A program made the translations under genes and the position numbers. The notes under the pieces are model-generated. The model was not told where the DNA came from. It worked only from the letters and a program-made list of their open reading frames with translations, and searched no databases. A stretch of 64,000 nucleotides of DNA, taken from the NCBI GenBank assembly GCA_013286655.1, contig JABDFG010000006.1:1-64000 (forward strand), given 5' to 3'. Positions 48,499 through 56,925 of the stretch are shown one piece after another (position 1 is the stretch's first letter; the number at the start of each line of letters is the position of its first letter). Source of the stretch: Bacteroidota bacterium (GTDB lineage Bacteria > Bacteroidota > Bacteroidia > JABDFU01).

Positions 48499-50103
48499 AT
48501 GCAAAAGATATGGAAGCTTATCAAGCTGTTTTCGGCGCTCATTTTCATCTATTCTTATGGACATGCGCAGGAAAGCGACCAGACATTATTGATGCAGGTA
48601 GAGCACGATGATCAGTCTGCTGTAGATGCAATAGCAATGTATCCTTCTGAAACAAGGAAAGCCATTTTCGAAGTCGCCAAATATCCTGAATTAATAGTGC
48701 GTTTACAGGCAATGCAAATTCAGACAAAGGGGCAGTTTTCCGACATACTTAGCTCGCTTAGCAAAGAGGAGAAGGAAAAAATATGGAATCTTACCAGGTA
48801 TCCGTCCCTGATTTCGGAGATTACCAAAGGTCACAAAAAAACGGAAGCGGAAATCAAAACCATTTTGCTCAATTATCCAGAGGAAATCCATCAAACAGCA
48901 TTAGATGAAGGAATAAAAAATTACAGTTTATTACTTCAGATTTCCGGAAAAGACAGCACCAACCGAAAAAGTCTTGAACTATTGCTAAAAGACTATAATC
49001 CTGTTACAGCAAATGCTTATCGTGACATCATTAAAATGCCTGAAATTTTGAATACACTTTATGATAACATGCAACTTACGGTTGTAATAGGTGATTTGTA
49101 TAAAAAAAGTCCGGAATGGGTTTTAAACGAAACAGATTCCATTAATCAAGTGCTAACTGCTCAAAATACAAAGGAAATATCTGATTGGGAACAAAGTCTG
49201 AAGGATGATACACAGGCGCAGAAGCAGTTCACTCAGGCGGCAGAAGATTATGCTCAGGATAATGGTTATCAGGTTGCGGACTATTCCAGTCCGCTTACAT
49301 CAGATGTTACAGATTATACTACCTATCCGTATAACTGGTGGTTCGGCTATCCGTCTTGGGATCCTTATGCTTATTGGGATCCATATCCCCTCTGGTATGA
49401 TTGGGGATTTTATTATGGCGAAGGTAGAAAGCCTTATTTTTTCGGACTGCCTTCCAGTTATTTCATGGATTGGTATTTCTATTATCCTGAAAATTGGAGT
49501 CGTTACCCTGAACTTGCCAATCATTATTACAATTATTACAACAGGCATCCCAATTCATGTTTCAGCAACCCGATAAGCAGGAGTGTAAGTGTGTGGAAAA
49601 GCAGGAATTCAGATATTGTGAATACTGATTGGGATAAAGAGGATGCTGGCCGTACCAAACGCTTTAAAGAATTTGGAGAAATGGAAGTAAGCAGGACAAA
49701 ATACAATATTAAGAATTCAAAGCATCCATTGGAAAGGAATGAATATGTGCAGAAGTATCAGAGGAAATTTCCGGAAATCAAGGCTACAATTGTACCTGGC
49801 GAAAAGCCGCTACCGGAAACTCCAGCTCCATCTAAGAGACCCGTAGTAAAGATTCCTACGGGCAAACCGCAGACAAATAGGCCATCAGTTAAACCGGCGG
49901 TTTCCAATGTGCACATACGTAATAGTCAAAACAGGTCGGCTCAACAATACCATCAAAGTACCTGGCAGAATATACAACCTCAACGTTCATCGCCGGCACC
50001 TGTACGCTCGGCTCCCGCACATTCTGCGCCCATGCGTTCTGTGCCCATGCGCTCTGCACCTCTTCAATCTGGAGGCAGTGGTAGTGGTGCAAGAAGAAGA
50101 TAG
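48499..50103 (+). CDS. Secreted YP-repeat protein with Trp/Tyr/Pro-rich tract, paralogue 1
   Basis: 534 residues. Signal peptide 1-24 (ending YGHAQ). Residues about 40-200 contain four helical repeats of 40-45 residues centred on YP or a relative: AIAMYPSETRKAIFEVAKYPELI, IWNLTRYPSLI, LLNYPEEIHQTAL and IIKMPEILNTL (each quoted in part). Residues 275-345 are extraordinarily rich in Trp, Tyr and Pro (YPYNWWFGYP, WDPYPLWYDWGFYYG). The tail (about 430-534) is Pro/Ser/Arg-rich with RSAP and RSVP repeats. A paralogue lies at 56926. The YPxxxRxxIF pattern recalls the DUF3300 family of other phyla, but I do not claim membership. Function unknown. Confidence 0.8.
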   Translation: MQKIWKLIKLFSALIFIYSYGHAQESDQTLLMQVEHDDQSAVDAIAMYPSETRKAIFEVAKYPELIVRLQAMQIQTKGQFSDILSSLSKEEKEKIWNLTRYPSLISEITKGHKKTEAEIKTILLNYPEEIHQTALDEGIKNYSLLLQISGKDSTNRKSLELLLKDYNPVTANAYRDIIKMPEILNTLYDNMQLTVVIGDLYKKSPEWVLNETDSINQVLTAQNTKEISDWEQSLKDDTQAQKQFTQAAEDYAQDNGYQVADYSSPLTSDVTDYTTYPYNWWFGYPSWDPYAYWDPYPLWYDWGFYYGEGRKPYFFGLPSSYFMDWYFYYPENWSRYPELANHYYNYYNRHPNSCFSNPISRSVSVWKSRNSDIVNTDWDKEDAGRTKRFKEFGEMEVSRTKYNIKNSKHPLERNEYVQKYQRKFPEIKATIVPGEKPLPETPAPSKRPVVKIPTGKPQTNRPSVKPAVSNVHIRNSQNRSAQQYHQSTWQNIQPQRSSPAPVRSAPAHSAPMRSVPMRSAPLQSGGSGSGARRR

Positions 50104-50204
50104 AAAGGGAATCGGTTCTTTCCCCCTTAGAATTCATTGTCTCTAGGTAGATGAAATAGAGTTGAGAAGCCTTCCTCTCGCCTTAGTAAAGGGAGCCTAA
50201 CGAA

Positions 50205-50804
50205 TTATGACTTCCATTTAATAGAGCAGCCGATAGCCTTTGTTGCAGGGAGTCTCACGGATTTCCCAGCCAATAAATCATTTACGGCATCTTCAACATA
50301 TTTTTCCTTTGCTGCTGATGGATCATTACTGTTATCGTCTATGGCGCCTATATATTTTACAAGATATTCGCTTCCGAATTTTTGTAAAACATATACATGT
50401 GGAGTATGGGCAGCTCCAAAGGAGCGCGCTATATCTTGTGTTTCATCAATAAGGTATGGGAAGGTGTAGTTTTTGTCCTTTGCCCTTTTTTGCATATTCG
50501 TATAACTGTCTTCGTCAACCTGTTTGGGGTCGTTCGGATTGATGGCTATTACAGGATAGCCCAGTGAAGCATACTTTGCATTTAAAGCAATAATTCTGTC
50601 CTCATAAGCTTTTGCGAACGGGCAATGATTACAGGTAAATGTTACAATAAAGCCCTTCGCATTTTTATAATCGGCCATGGATACCATTTTCCCATCAACA
50701 TTTTTGAGTTTAAAATCAATTGCCTTGTCTCCGACATTGTATCCCGTTTTGACGAATGATGCCATCAAAAGTATTGCTGCTGAAAGGATTGCTATTTTTT
50801 TCAT
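50205..50804 (-). CDS. Redoxin/AhpC-like thioredoxin family protein, exported
   Basis: 199 residues with a signal peptide (to about 20), the AhpC/TSA-type start VGDKAIDFKLKNVDGKMVSM, the redox motif TCNHCPFAKAYEDRI (C58, C61) and a cis-Pro loop (AHTPHVYVL). The CNHCPFA variant typifies a family common in Bacteroidota, likely peroxide or disulfide related. It overlaps the upstream TlpA gene by 4 bases. Confidence 0.87.
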   Translation of the reverse strand: MKKIAILSAAILLMASFVKTGYNVGDKAIDFKLKNVDGKMVSMADYKNAKGFIVTFTCNHCPFAKAYEDRIIALNAKYASLGYPVIAINPNDPKQVDEDSYTNMQKRAKDKNYTFPYLIDETQDIARSFGAAHTPHVYVLQKFGSEYLVKYIGAIDDNSNDPSAAKEKYVEDAVNDLLAGKSVRLPATKAIGCSIKWKS

Positions 50805-51289
50805 GGTTTGTTAAGTTTGGCTTGTATTAGATTATTTAATTTATCTTCTGTAAAGTCCCCTTCTTGAAAGTATATTTTTTTTCCATTTCGGTAAATTCCC
50901 GTTGCAGGTATGGTGCCACTCCAGCCGCTATCTATTTTATTAATCCAACTATTCGGATTATTCTCATTTAGCAGAAGCACTTCGGGCTTCAGTGAGTTAT
51001 CTTCTGCAAATTTTTCAACCTTAGCTAATTCCTGCATCGAATTGAGGCTCACATAAATCATTTTTACTTTATTAGATGCATATCTTGTATAAACGGCCTT
51101 GAAGGAAGGTAGCTCCTTAACACAGGGGGCGCACCAGGTAGCCCAGAAGTTCACAACATACAGGGTGTCGTTGTTTTTAATGATTTCCTTTTGTAAATCA
51201 CTTATATTTACGGCGTTTACCCGATGCCAAAGAAATGAAGTTTGCATACAAATAAAAAATAGCAGACCGGTGTTTCTTATTATTTTCAT
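50801..51289 (-). CDS. TlpA family thiol-disulfide protein
   Basis: 162 residues with an N-terminal signal and the motif VVNFWATWCAPCVKELP (C53, C56). The cis-Pro loop is in SGTIPATGIY. First gene of a two-gene operon with the redoxin-like gene; the pair may form an electron relay in the periplasm. Confidence 0.9.
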   Translation of the reverse strand: MKIIRNTGLLFFICMQTSFLWHRVNAVNISDLQKEIIKNNDTLYVVNFWATWCAPCVKELPSFKAVYTRYASNKVKMIYVSLNSMQELAKVEKFAEDNSLKPEVLLLNENNPNSWINKIDSGWSGTIPATGIYRNGKKIYFQEGDFTEDKLNNLIQAKLNKP

Positions 51290-51360
51290 TTTGAATTACT
51301 AAAGATAATATGTAAATTCAATTAAGTTAGACCGTTTTAGAAAAACAAACTTCGAATACC

Positions 51361-53406
51361 ATGAATAGAAAACTACGCTACAGTTATTTTGCAATATTGG
51401 CTTGTATATCCTATTCTGCCATTCAGGGGCAGATCTCCTCTCCAATAAATCCCACTCGCACAGTTGACTGGACGAATGTGGGTATACCCGGAGGAATACC
51501 CAACAGAACAGCTATTTTCAGGACAATCGATGCCTCCTTATATGGTAATGGAACTACGGATGTAACCAATGCTATACAGAACGCTCTTGACAGTTGCCCG
51601 GCGAACAAGGTTGTCTTTCTTGGCTCAGGCACTTTCAGGATCAATGGAAACCTGCAGGTACCCGGCAATGTAACTTTACGTGGAGCAGGACCTCAACAGA
51701 CTATTCTTAAGGGATATGGCAGAGAGTCAGCCATGATTAATTTTGGCTCAGGCCCTAACTACGTTCCTGCTGACAGTATTGCGATAACCGGTGGAACAAA
51801 CAAGGGTTCTCAAACGCTGACCTTAAGTAATAATAGGGGAGTGGCTGTCGGCTCTTATTTAGTGATCAATGAATTGAACGATACAAGTTTTGTTACCATT
51901 AATGGGTATTCAGGTGCCTGTACCTGGTGTGATGTTTATTATAACGGTTCAAGGGCTCTGGGTCAAATAGTGAAAGTTACCTCCGTTAATGGCAACTCTA
52001 TTGGTATTAGTCCAGCTTTGTACATTACTTATAAAAAAGCTCTATCGCCTTTGGCGACCCCATTAGCTACTGGAGCTGAATATGCAGGAGTAGAGGATTT
52101 GCAGCTATATGCGGTTGATAGTCTCGTTTATTCAACAAACGTAAAAATGTACGGTACTGCTTATTGCTGGATCAGGAATATTGAAAGTAATTACACTGCC
52201 GGTGATCATGTGGATATACAGCAGAGTTTCGGATGTGTTGTCAGAGATAGTTATTTTCACGATACCTTCTATCACATACCGGGTTCTGCTGATGGAGATG
52301 TAGATCTTCTTGCGAATACAAGTGCCTGCTTAGTAGAAAACAATCAATTCTGGAGACTTCATGCATCTGTCATGTTGGAGTGGGGGGCAGCCGGTAATGT
52401 GGTTGCCTATAATTATGCATTCGGTAATTTTGCCTCAAATGCAATTTGGGCTCTTTTCAGCTCCGTGGATATACATGGAGCACATCCCATGTTTAACCTG
52501 ATTGAGGGGAACCGGTTTAGCGGGTACAACGCGGATGCAATCTGGGGTTCATCAAGTGACCAAACCTTGTTTAGAAACTGGATTGATGGCACAACAAAAA
52601 TATGCAATCCTCTCTTTGGGCGTGGAACTGCCGATACAGCCAACAGCTGGTGGGTTTGTCAACAAGCGGAGGCGATACAGGATTTTTCGGAACAAAGCTC
52701 GGACAATTTTGTAGGTAATGCAGTCGGATCACCGGAACAGTTAAAAGTGACCAAATATAATCAAGGACCAGGTTATGTTCTGCCAATGGATACAATGGAT
52801 ATTGCTCCTGCATACATGTCTTATGATGCAGTAAGTTATGGTTTTGCATTCGGATATGACAATACAAGCACCCCTCTTTTTAATAATAAGTTTGCTTATC
52901 AGACAGCATTTCTCCACGGTAACTTTAACTATGCTGATAGTTTAGTTAGCTGGGATCCTGCTAACACTAACCATACTCTTCCCCCCTCTCTTTATCTGAA
53001 TGCCAAGCCGTCCTGGTACGGGAATATTCTCTGGCCAACAAATGGGCCGGATGTTGTAGGTAATGCAAATGAAAATCCCGCCCAGGTGTGTTTTAATAAA
53101 GGTCTTATGCCAACATGCCTGCAGACTATTTCAACTGGCCTTGACAACAGGTTGAAAACAGAACAGACAGTAAAGGTTTACCCAAATCCTGCGAAAAATA
53201 AAATATACTTTGATATATCATCAACCGGGATAAATAGTTCGAATGTGAGTATTTATACAATTGAAGGGAAATTAATATCCCTGCAAAACTTAAACATTCA
53301 AACGGATAAATCAATGGATATATCCCAGCTTGACCCAGGAATGTATTTTGTCAAAGTTGCAACCGCAAGCTTCAATTCAACCCAAAAAATAGTCGTTAGT
53401 CGCTAA
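51361..53406 (+). CDS. Secreted right-handed beta-helix protein (pectate lyase-like) with T9SS type A signal
   Basis: 681 residues. Signal peptide (to about 23), then GNGTTDVTNAIQNALDSCPANKVVFLGSGTF-type opening (quoted in spirit: NGTTDVTNAIQNAL, VVFLGSGTFRI), the standard start of Pectate_lyase_3 helices, with LRGAGPQQTILKGYG and ladder-like Asn/His repeats (VENNQFW, NLIEGNRFSG). The C-terminus (KVYPNPAKNKIYF to TQKIVVSR) is a T9SS type A domain. No catalytic lyase residues can be assigned by eye. Polysaccharide binding or cleavage at the cell surface is the likely role. Confidence 0.88.
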   Translation: MNRKLRYSYFAILACISYSAIQGQISSPINPTRTVDWTNVGIPGGIPNRTAIFRTIDASLYGNGTTDVTNAIQNALDSCPANKVVFLGSGTFRINGNLQVPGNVTLRGAGPQQTILKGYGRESAMINFGSGPNYVPADSIAITGGTNKGSQTLTLSNNRGVAVGSYLVINELNDTSFVTINGYSGACTWCDVYYNGSRALGQIVKVTSVNGNSIGISPALYITYKKALSPLATPLATGAEYAGVEDLQLYAVDSLVYSTNVKMYGTAYCWIRNIESNYTAGDHVDIQQSFGCVVRDSYFHDTFYHIPGSADGDVDLLANTSACLVENNQFWRLHASVMLEWGAAGNVVAYNYAFGNFASNAIWALFSSVDIHGAHPMFNLIEGNRFSGYNADAIWGSSSDQTLFRNWIDGTTKICNPLFGRGTADTANSWWVCQQAEAIQDFSEQSSDNFVGNAVGSPEQLKVTKYNQGPGYVLPMDTMDIAPAYMSYDAVSYGFAFGYDNTSTPLFNNKFAYQTAFLHGNFNYADSLVSWDPANTNHTLPPSLYLNAKPSWYGNILWPTNGPDVVGNANENPAQVCFNKGLMPTCLQTISTGLDNRLKTEQTVKVYPNPAKNKIYFDISSTGINSSNVSIYTIEGKLISLQNLNIQTDKSMDISQLDPGMYFVKVATASFNSTQKIVVSR

Positions 53407-53454
53407 CAGTAGGCTGTCCAGCCTCTGGGAGATACAAAGCTTCGCAAGCAATGC

Positions 53455-54048
53455 TTACATCGACTTCATGTTTTCTAACTTCTTTTGACAATCCATCGAA
53501 TGTTCGAGGTGCATCCTCAAAGTAGGAAGCGTTTTTACAGTAAAGTCTTTTATGTCACTATCCTTACAGTCAGTTAATGCCTTTTCAAATTTGTTGATCG
53601 CTTCTTTATGTCCTTTAATCATTTTATTGCAATATTCCTTGTCAAAATCATCTCCCGTCAGTTCACTTAGCTTTTTATATTCCTCCTGCTCCTTGTCAGT
53701 AAGGGAAGTCGGAATGACAATTGCTTTTTTCTCTGCAAGAGACTGTACTTCTTTTAAACAACTGGAATGATCCTTTTCCATCATTTTTCCGAGTTCTTTA
53801 ACATCCTGCATTTTGCCAGTATTTTCAGCCAACTGGCCCAATTGAATCTCTGTCAGATTAATTACAGCCACATCAGAAATAAATTTTGAATCCATTTCAT
53901 TTACCTTATCGTCGGATTTTGTCTCCGTATATCCGTTAGACGCTTCTTTTGAATCCTCCTGTTTTGCATTCGTGTAACTGCAGGAGGTTAAACCGCCTAT
54001 AATACCTGCACCAAGCAGGAAATGTTTTAAAGTTAATTTAGCGTTCAT
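53455..54048 (-). CDS. DUF4142 lipoprotein
   Basis: 197 residues with signal and lipobox GGLTSC (C23). The helical DUF4142 domain covers about 50-195: DSKFISDVAVINLTEIQLGQLA, VKELGKMMEKDHSS, and DKEYCNKMIKGHKEAINKFEKA, a ferritin-like four-helix arrangement found in many soil and bioreactor bacteria, with unknown function. It lies on the minus strand next to the DUF6496 gene (56 bp). Confidence 0.88.
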   Translation of the reverse strand: MNAKLTLKHFLLGAGIIGGLTSCSYTNAKQEDSKEASNGYTETKSDDKVNEMDSKFISDVAVINLTEIQLGQLAENTGKMQDVKELGKMMEKDHSSCLKEVQSLAEKKAIVIPTSLTDKEQEEYKKLSELTGDDFDKEYCNKMIKGHKEAINKFEKALTDCKDSDIKDFTVKTLPTLRMHLEHSMDCQKKLENMKSM

Positions 54049-54104
54049 TTTTTTAGTTTTTAGTTTGAATTATTTATTTTAAATAGGGTAGCCGGTTTTT
54101 TTAC

Positions 54105-54281
54105 TTAGTTAGTTTTTTCAGGTACTTTTTCTCCTTTTTGTCTCGCTTCTGAAAGGCCAATTGCAATGGCCTGCTTTCGGCTTTTTACTTTTTGGCCAGT
54201 GCTGCTTTTAAGTATTCCTTTTTTTTTGCGGTGCATGGCACTTTCTACCATTTCCTGGCTCTTTTTTGAATATTTTTTCAT
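54105..54281 (-). CDS. DUF6496 family small basic protein
   Basis: 58-residue frame from ATG 54281 to stop 54105-54107, too short for ordinary ORF thresholds. The sequence (MKKYSKKSQEMVESAMHR, KGILKSSTGQKVKSRKQAI, AIGLSEARQKGEKVP) fits the small DUF6496 family often found in stress or plasmid-like contexts in proteobacteria and Bacteroidota. It is basic and may bind nucleic acid, but this is inference. An AAAAAAAAAG run inside could allow slippage. Confidence 0.85.
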   Translation of the reverse strand: MKKYSKKSQEMVESAMHRKKKGILKSSTGQKVKSRKQAIAIGLSEARQKGEKVPEKTN

Positions 54282-54409
54282 CGGTTTATGGCTTTGAATT
54301 TAGGAGAAGAACTTTTCATGCTGTATTTTATTTTGAGAGACAAGTTTACAGGAATAAATTGCCTGTAGGTGTGAATATTCGACGATAACAGATTATTAAT
54401 AGCTCAAAT

Positions 54410-54718
54410 TTATACCAGCCCGATTGGAAAATAGTTCACAATCCCTTCTTTCCTTTCTTCAGCGGCGATTAAAAAGTTTGCGCAGCCCTGTCAATCTCTG
54501 CTATCGCATAACGAATGGGTTTGCCGGATTCTTGGCAAAGCACTTTGCCAAGACGTTCCCTTTCAGAGCTCAGTTCATCGGATATTTTTTTGAGTAAAAG
54601 GGTTTAGTACATCAAGGATAGCTGATGTTTCAAGGAAGGACCCTGCTACATAAATTCTGTAACTGTTTACGTTCCCGTTTGCAGAAGGCTTTTTGCGGGT
54701 TTGATTTTTAGCCGGCAT
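54410..54718 (-). pseudogene. Decayed N-terminal part of an aldehyde dehydrogenase
   Basis: From ATG 54718 the first frame reads YRIYVAGSFLETSAILDVLNPF, the start of an NAD(P)-dependent ALDH, then stops. A second frame continues KISDELSSERERLGKVLCQE and SGKPIRYAIAEIDRAAQTF, matching the ALDH region with the EGKP motif; a third frame has LIAAEERKEG and YFPIGLV, matching the segment before the catalytic domain. About 45 residues between NPF and KISDEL and about 20 before YFPIGLV are missing. Only the first third of an ALDH is present. The frameshifts and deletions show loss of function. Confidence 0.75.
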
Positions 54719-54971
54719 ACTCCCTATTTATTGCATCTGCAGTTTTTTCATTTTGCTTTTAACACATGTTAGATTCCCGGCTAATCATTATTCTCGTTTA
54801 ACTAAACAAAATAGCTTTTGGCCGAATTTTAAGAAAATCGGTTCGAAAGCATATTTTCTTTGATGGCAAATTTGCAAGAAACAGGCCATGCAAATGGCTT
54901 AAAAAATACAGAGTATTCACGAACTCCTGTAAAATTTAAAAACAAATCGTGTTAATTTAAAATTTAAAGAC
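54719..54971. other. Gap upstream of hsp20
   Basis: 253 bases. From 54909 it reads GAGTATTCACGAACTCC, which resembles part of the 66-bp dispersed unit (GTATTCATGAACTCCG). No sigma promoter was convincing and no gene is seen. Confidence 0.35.
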
Positions 54972-55430
54972 ATGTCACTATTAGTTAGAAACAGAGCTAT
55001 GCTTCCCTCACTGGCAAGCAGTTTTTTCACTGGCGGCAGCTTACTTCCCAGCGTATTTGATTTTGACAACGATTTATTGGACTTTGATGGCGGGTCTGTC
55101 TTGGTCCCCAATGCAAACATTGTCGAAAATGACTCTGATTTCGAAATAGAACTTGCTGCTCCGGGACTTGAGCGTAAAGATTTTAATGTGGAGGTGGACA
55201 ACGGTATTCTCAGTATTACTGCGGAAAAAAAAGAAGAAAAGGAGGAAAAGGAAGCTAATTATAAAAGGAGGGAATTTTCTTACAGATCCTTCCGGCGCTC
55301 CTTTACGTTGCCTGAAAATTCCTCCGTAGACAAAATTGATGCGAAGTACGAAAATGGAATTCTCCGTCTTAAACTTCCCAAAAAAGAGATTACGGTCTCA
55401 AAACCTGCCAAGCAAATTAAAGTTGCCTAA
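54972..55430 (+). CDS. Small heat shock protein (Hsp20/alpha-crystallin family)
   Basis: 152 residues. The alpha-crystallin domain spans about 45-140: DFEIELAAPGLERKDFNVEVDNGILSITAEK (in parts: ELAAPGLERKDFNV, NGILSITAEKK), RREFSYRSFRRSFTLP and the C-terminal GILRLKLPKKE. ATP-independent holdase that binds unfolding proteins. The N-terminal extension (1-40) is short and unremarkable. Followed by a clear terminator. Confidence 0.93.
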   Translation: MSLLVRNRAMLPSLASSFFTGGSLLPSVFDFDNDLLDFDGGSVLVPNANIVENDSDFEIELAAPGLERKDFNVEVDNGILSITAEKKEEKEEKEANYKRREFSYRSFRRSFTLPENSSVDKIDAKYENGILRLKLPKKEITVSKPAKQIKVA

Positions 55431-55446
55431 TCAAGTTCAATAAATT

Positions 55447-55476
55447 AAAGTCCTGACCATAGGGGCCAGGACTTTT
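55447..55476 (+). terminator. Rho-independent terminator after hsp20
   Basis: Perfect 9-bp stem AAAGTCCTG (55447-55455) and CAGGACTTT (55467-55475), 11-base loop and TTTT at 55473-55476. Located 17 bases after the hsp20 stop. Confidence 0.85.
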
Positions 55477-55609
55477 ACAATGCGGATGTGGCGATGAGCT
55501 TTGCGATATGAGCCTCGTCATCATGGATGCAATTTTATATTCCGTAATCTGAAACACAGATGTCATCATGGATATTGTTGATATAAGTGAATCTAAAAAA
55601 TAGACACCA

Positions 55610-56278
55610 ATGAAACAAGACACACAAATTCAGAAAGACGTCATGGACGAACTTAAGTGGGAGCCATTACTAAACGCAACAGAAATCGGAGTAGCCGTAA
55701 AAGATGGAGCTGTAACGTTAACAGGAACAGTAGATAGTTACTCGAAAAGAGAAGAAGCCGAAAACGCCGTCAAACGCGTGGGTGGAGTGAAAGTGATTGC
55801 ACTCGACATTGAAGTGAAACTCGTAGGTTCAGGAATAAAAAATGATACGGAAATTGCCCGGATGATTGCAGATACTTTGAAGTGGAACAGTGATATCCAG
55901 GAAGATAAGGTTAAAATCAAAGTTGAGAACGGATGGGTCACTTTGGAAGGAGTGGTGTATTGGGAATATCAGAAGAATGTTGTTAAAGCTGCGATTAAAA
56001 GACTGACCGGAGTAAAAGGCATCCACAATTTCATAAAAGTTAAGGTGTCGCCTACAACAAAAAACATTAAACAAAAAATTGCTGAAGCATTCCATCGGAG
56101 TGCAACTATTGATTCAGAAAAAGTGGATATTCAGATTTTTGGGGACAAAGCCGTTATTTCAGGAACAGTACGCTCCTGGGCTGAGAAAGAGGATGCAGAA
56201 AATGCCACCAGGAAAGCTCCAGGTATCTCTGTTGTGGAAAATAAAATTATAATAGATGATGAGGTTCTTATTTATTAG
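55610..56278 (+). CDS. Triple BON-domain protein
   Basis: 222 residues without a signal peptide, made of three BON domains at about 5-72, 78-146 and 150-216, each with the pattern (I/V)xVxxGxVTLxGxVxxxxxxxxAxxAxxxxxGV. BON proteins bind phospholipid or small ligands and are linked to osmotic or envelope stress (OsmY-like). Upstream, the 12-mer GTCATCATGGAT occurs twice (55517 and 55562), a possible operator. The lack of a signal suggests a cytoplasmic place unlike OsmY. Confidence 0.9.
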   Translation: MKQDTQIQKDVMDELKWEPLLNATEIGVAVKDGAVTLTGTVDSYSKREEAENAVKRVGGVKVIALDIEVKLVGSGIKNDTEIARMIADTLKWNSDIQEDKVKIKVENGWVTLEGVVYWEYQKNVVKAAIKRLTGVKGIHNFIKVKVSPTTKNIKQKIAEAFHRSATIDSEKVDIQIFGDKAVISGTVRSWAEKEDAENATRKAPGISVVENKIIIDDEVLIY

Positions 56279-56469
56279 TAAGTAATGTGTCATTACAAAA
56301 ACCATTTTATTATGTGCGGGTACAATTTTGATTTGGATATTTTGAATGTTGTTCGCGATCGAAAAGCATCTCCTGAGAAGCGTACCGGTAAATCCCAAAT
56401 GCCTCAGCCATTAAAATACTTTAGAATAAACAAACTTAAATTAAGTTATGAACAACTAAAACAAAAAAC

Positions 56470-56919
56470 ATGTTATTAATCGCCTGTTCGCTCGCTCTGC
56501 TGGTAATGTATGCCGGTGTTAAACTGTTAGCCCTGACTCAAAAGGAAGCCTTGGGTAATCTTTACAAGTACTTTTCCTGGTTTACCATACTAATGGGTTT
56601 TCTGCTATTGATGTGCGTAAGTTGTTTTGCAGTTATTCGCTGTTTTCGTATTCATGAACAAATGATGAATGGAAAACAGCATTATGACGGATTTGGAAGA
56701 GATGGAAAAATGGGACCATTTATGATGTGGGATGGACATATTAATAATGGTGAAATGGACGGTTTCTGGCGTAGGCGGGAAGGCCATCAGGAAAGAATGG
56801 ATGGGGAATGCAGATACGATGGAGTATGTGATGGAAAGGATGGAGAATGCCAGATGAAAAAAGACGAGGCATTAAAAAAAGATTCCATAATCAAGGGAAA
56901 CAAACATATAAATAAATAG
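56470..56919 (+). CDS. Two-TM protein with Met/Asp/Gly/Cys-rich tail
   Basis: 149 residues: TM segments about 1-22 and 36-58 (ending LMCVSCFAVIRCF), then a soluble tail with MMNGKQHYDG, DGKMGPFMMWDGH and repeated DG/CDG elements (ECRYDGVCDGKDGECQM). Met, His, Asp and Cys enrichment suggests metal binding, but no family is recognised. It stands directly before the second YP-repeat gene (6 bp), so the two are probably co-expressed. The 191 bases before it (56279-56469) show no convincing gene. Confidence 0.6.
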   Translation: MLLIACSLALLVMYAGVKLLALTQKEALGNLYKYFSWFTILMGFLLLMCVSCFAVIRCFRIHEQMMNGKQHYDGFGRDGKMGPFMMWDGHINNGEMDGFWRRREGHQERMDGECRYDGVCDGKDGECQMKKDEALKKDSIIKGNKHINK

Positions 56920-56925
56920 CGCAAA

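Noticed and set aside
53407-53454. Small hairpin AGGCTG/CAGCCT between convergent genes
   Set aside because: Short stem with a 2-base loop and no T run; may be a terminator but unsupported.
56285-56479. 64-codon plus-strand frame between BON and two-TM genes
   Set aside because: Mixed composition, no signal, no motif and overlap with the following start. Probably chance.
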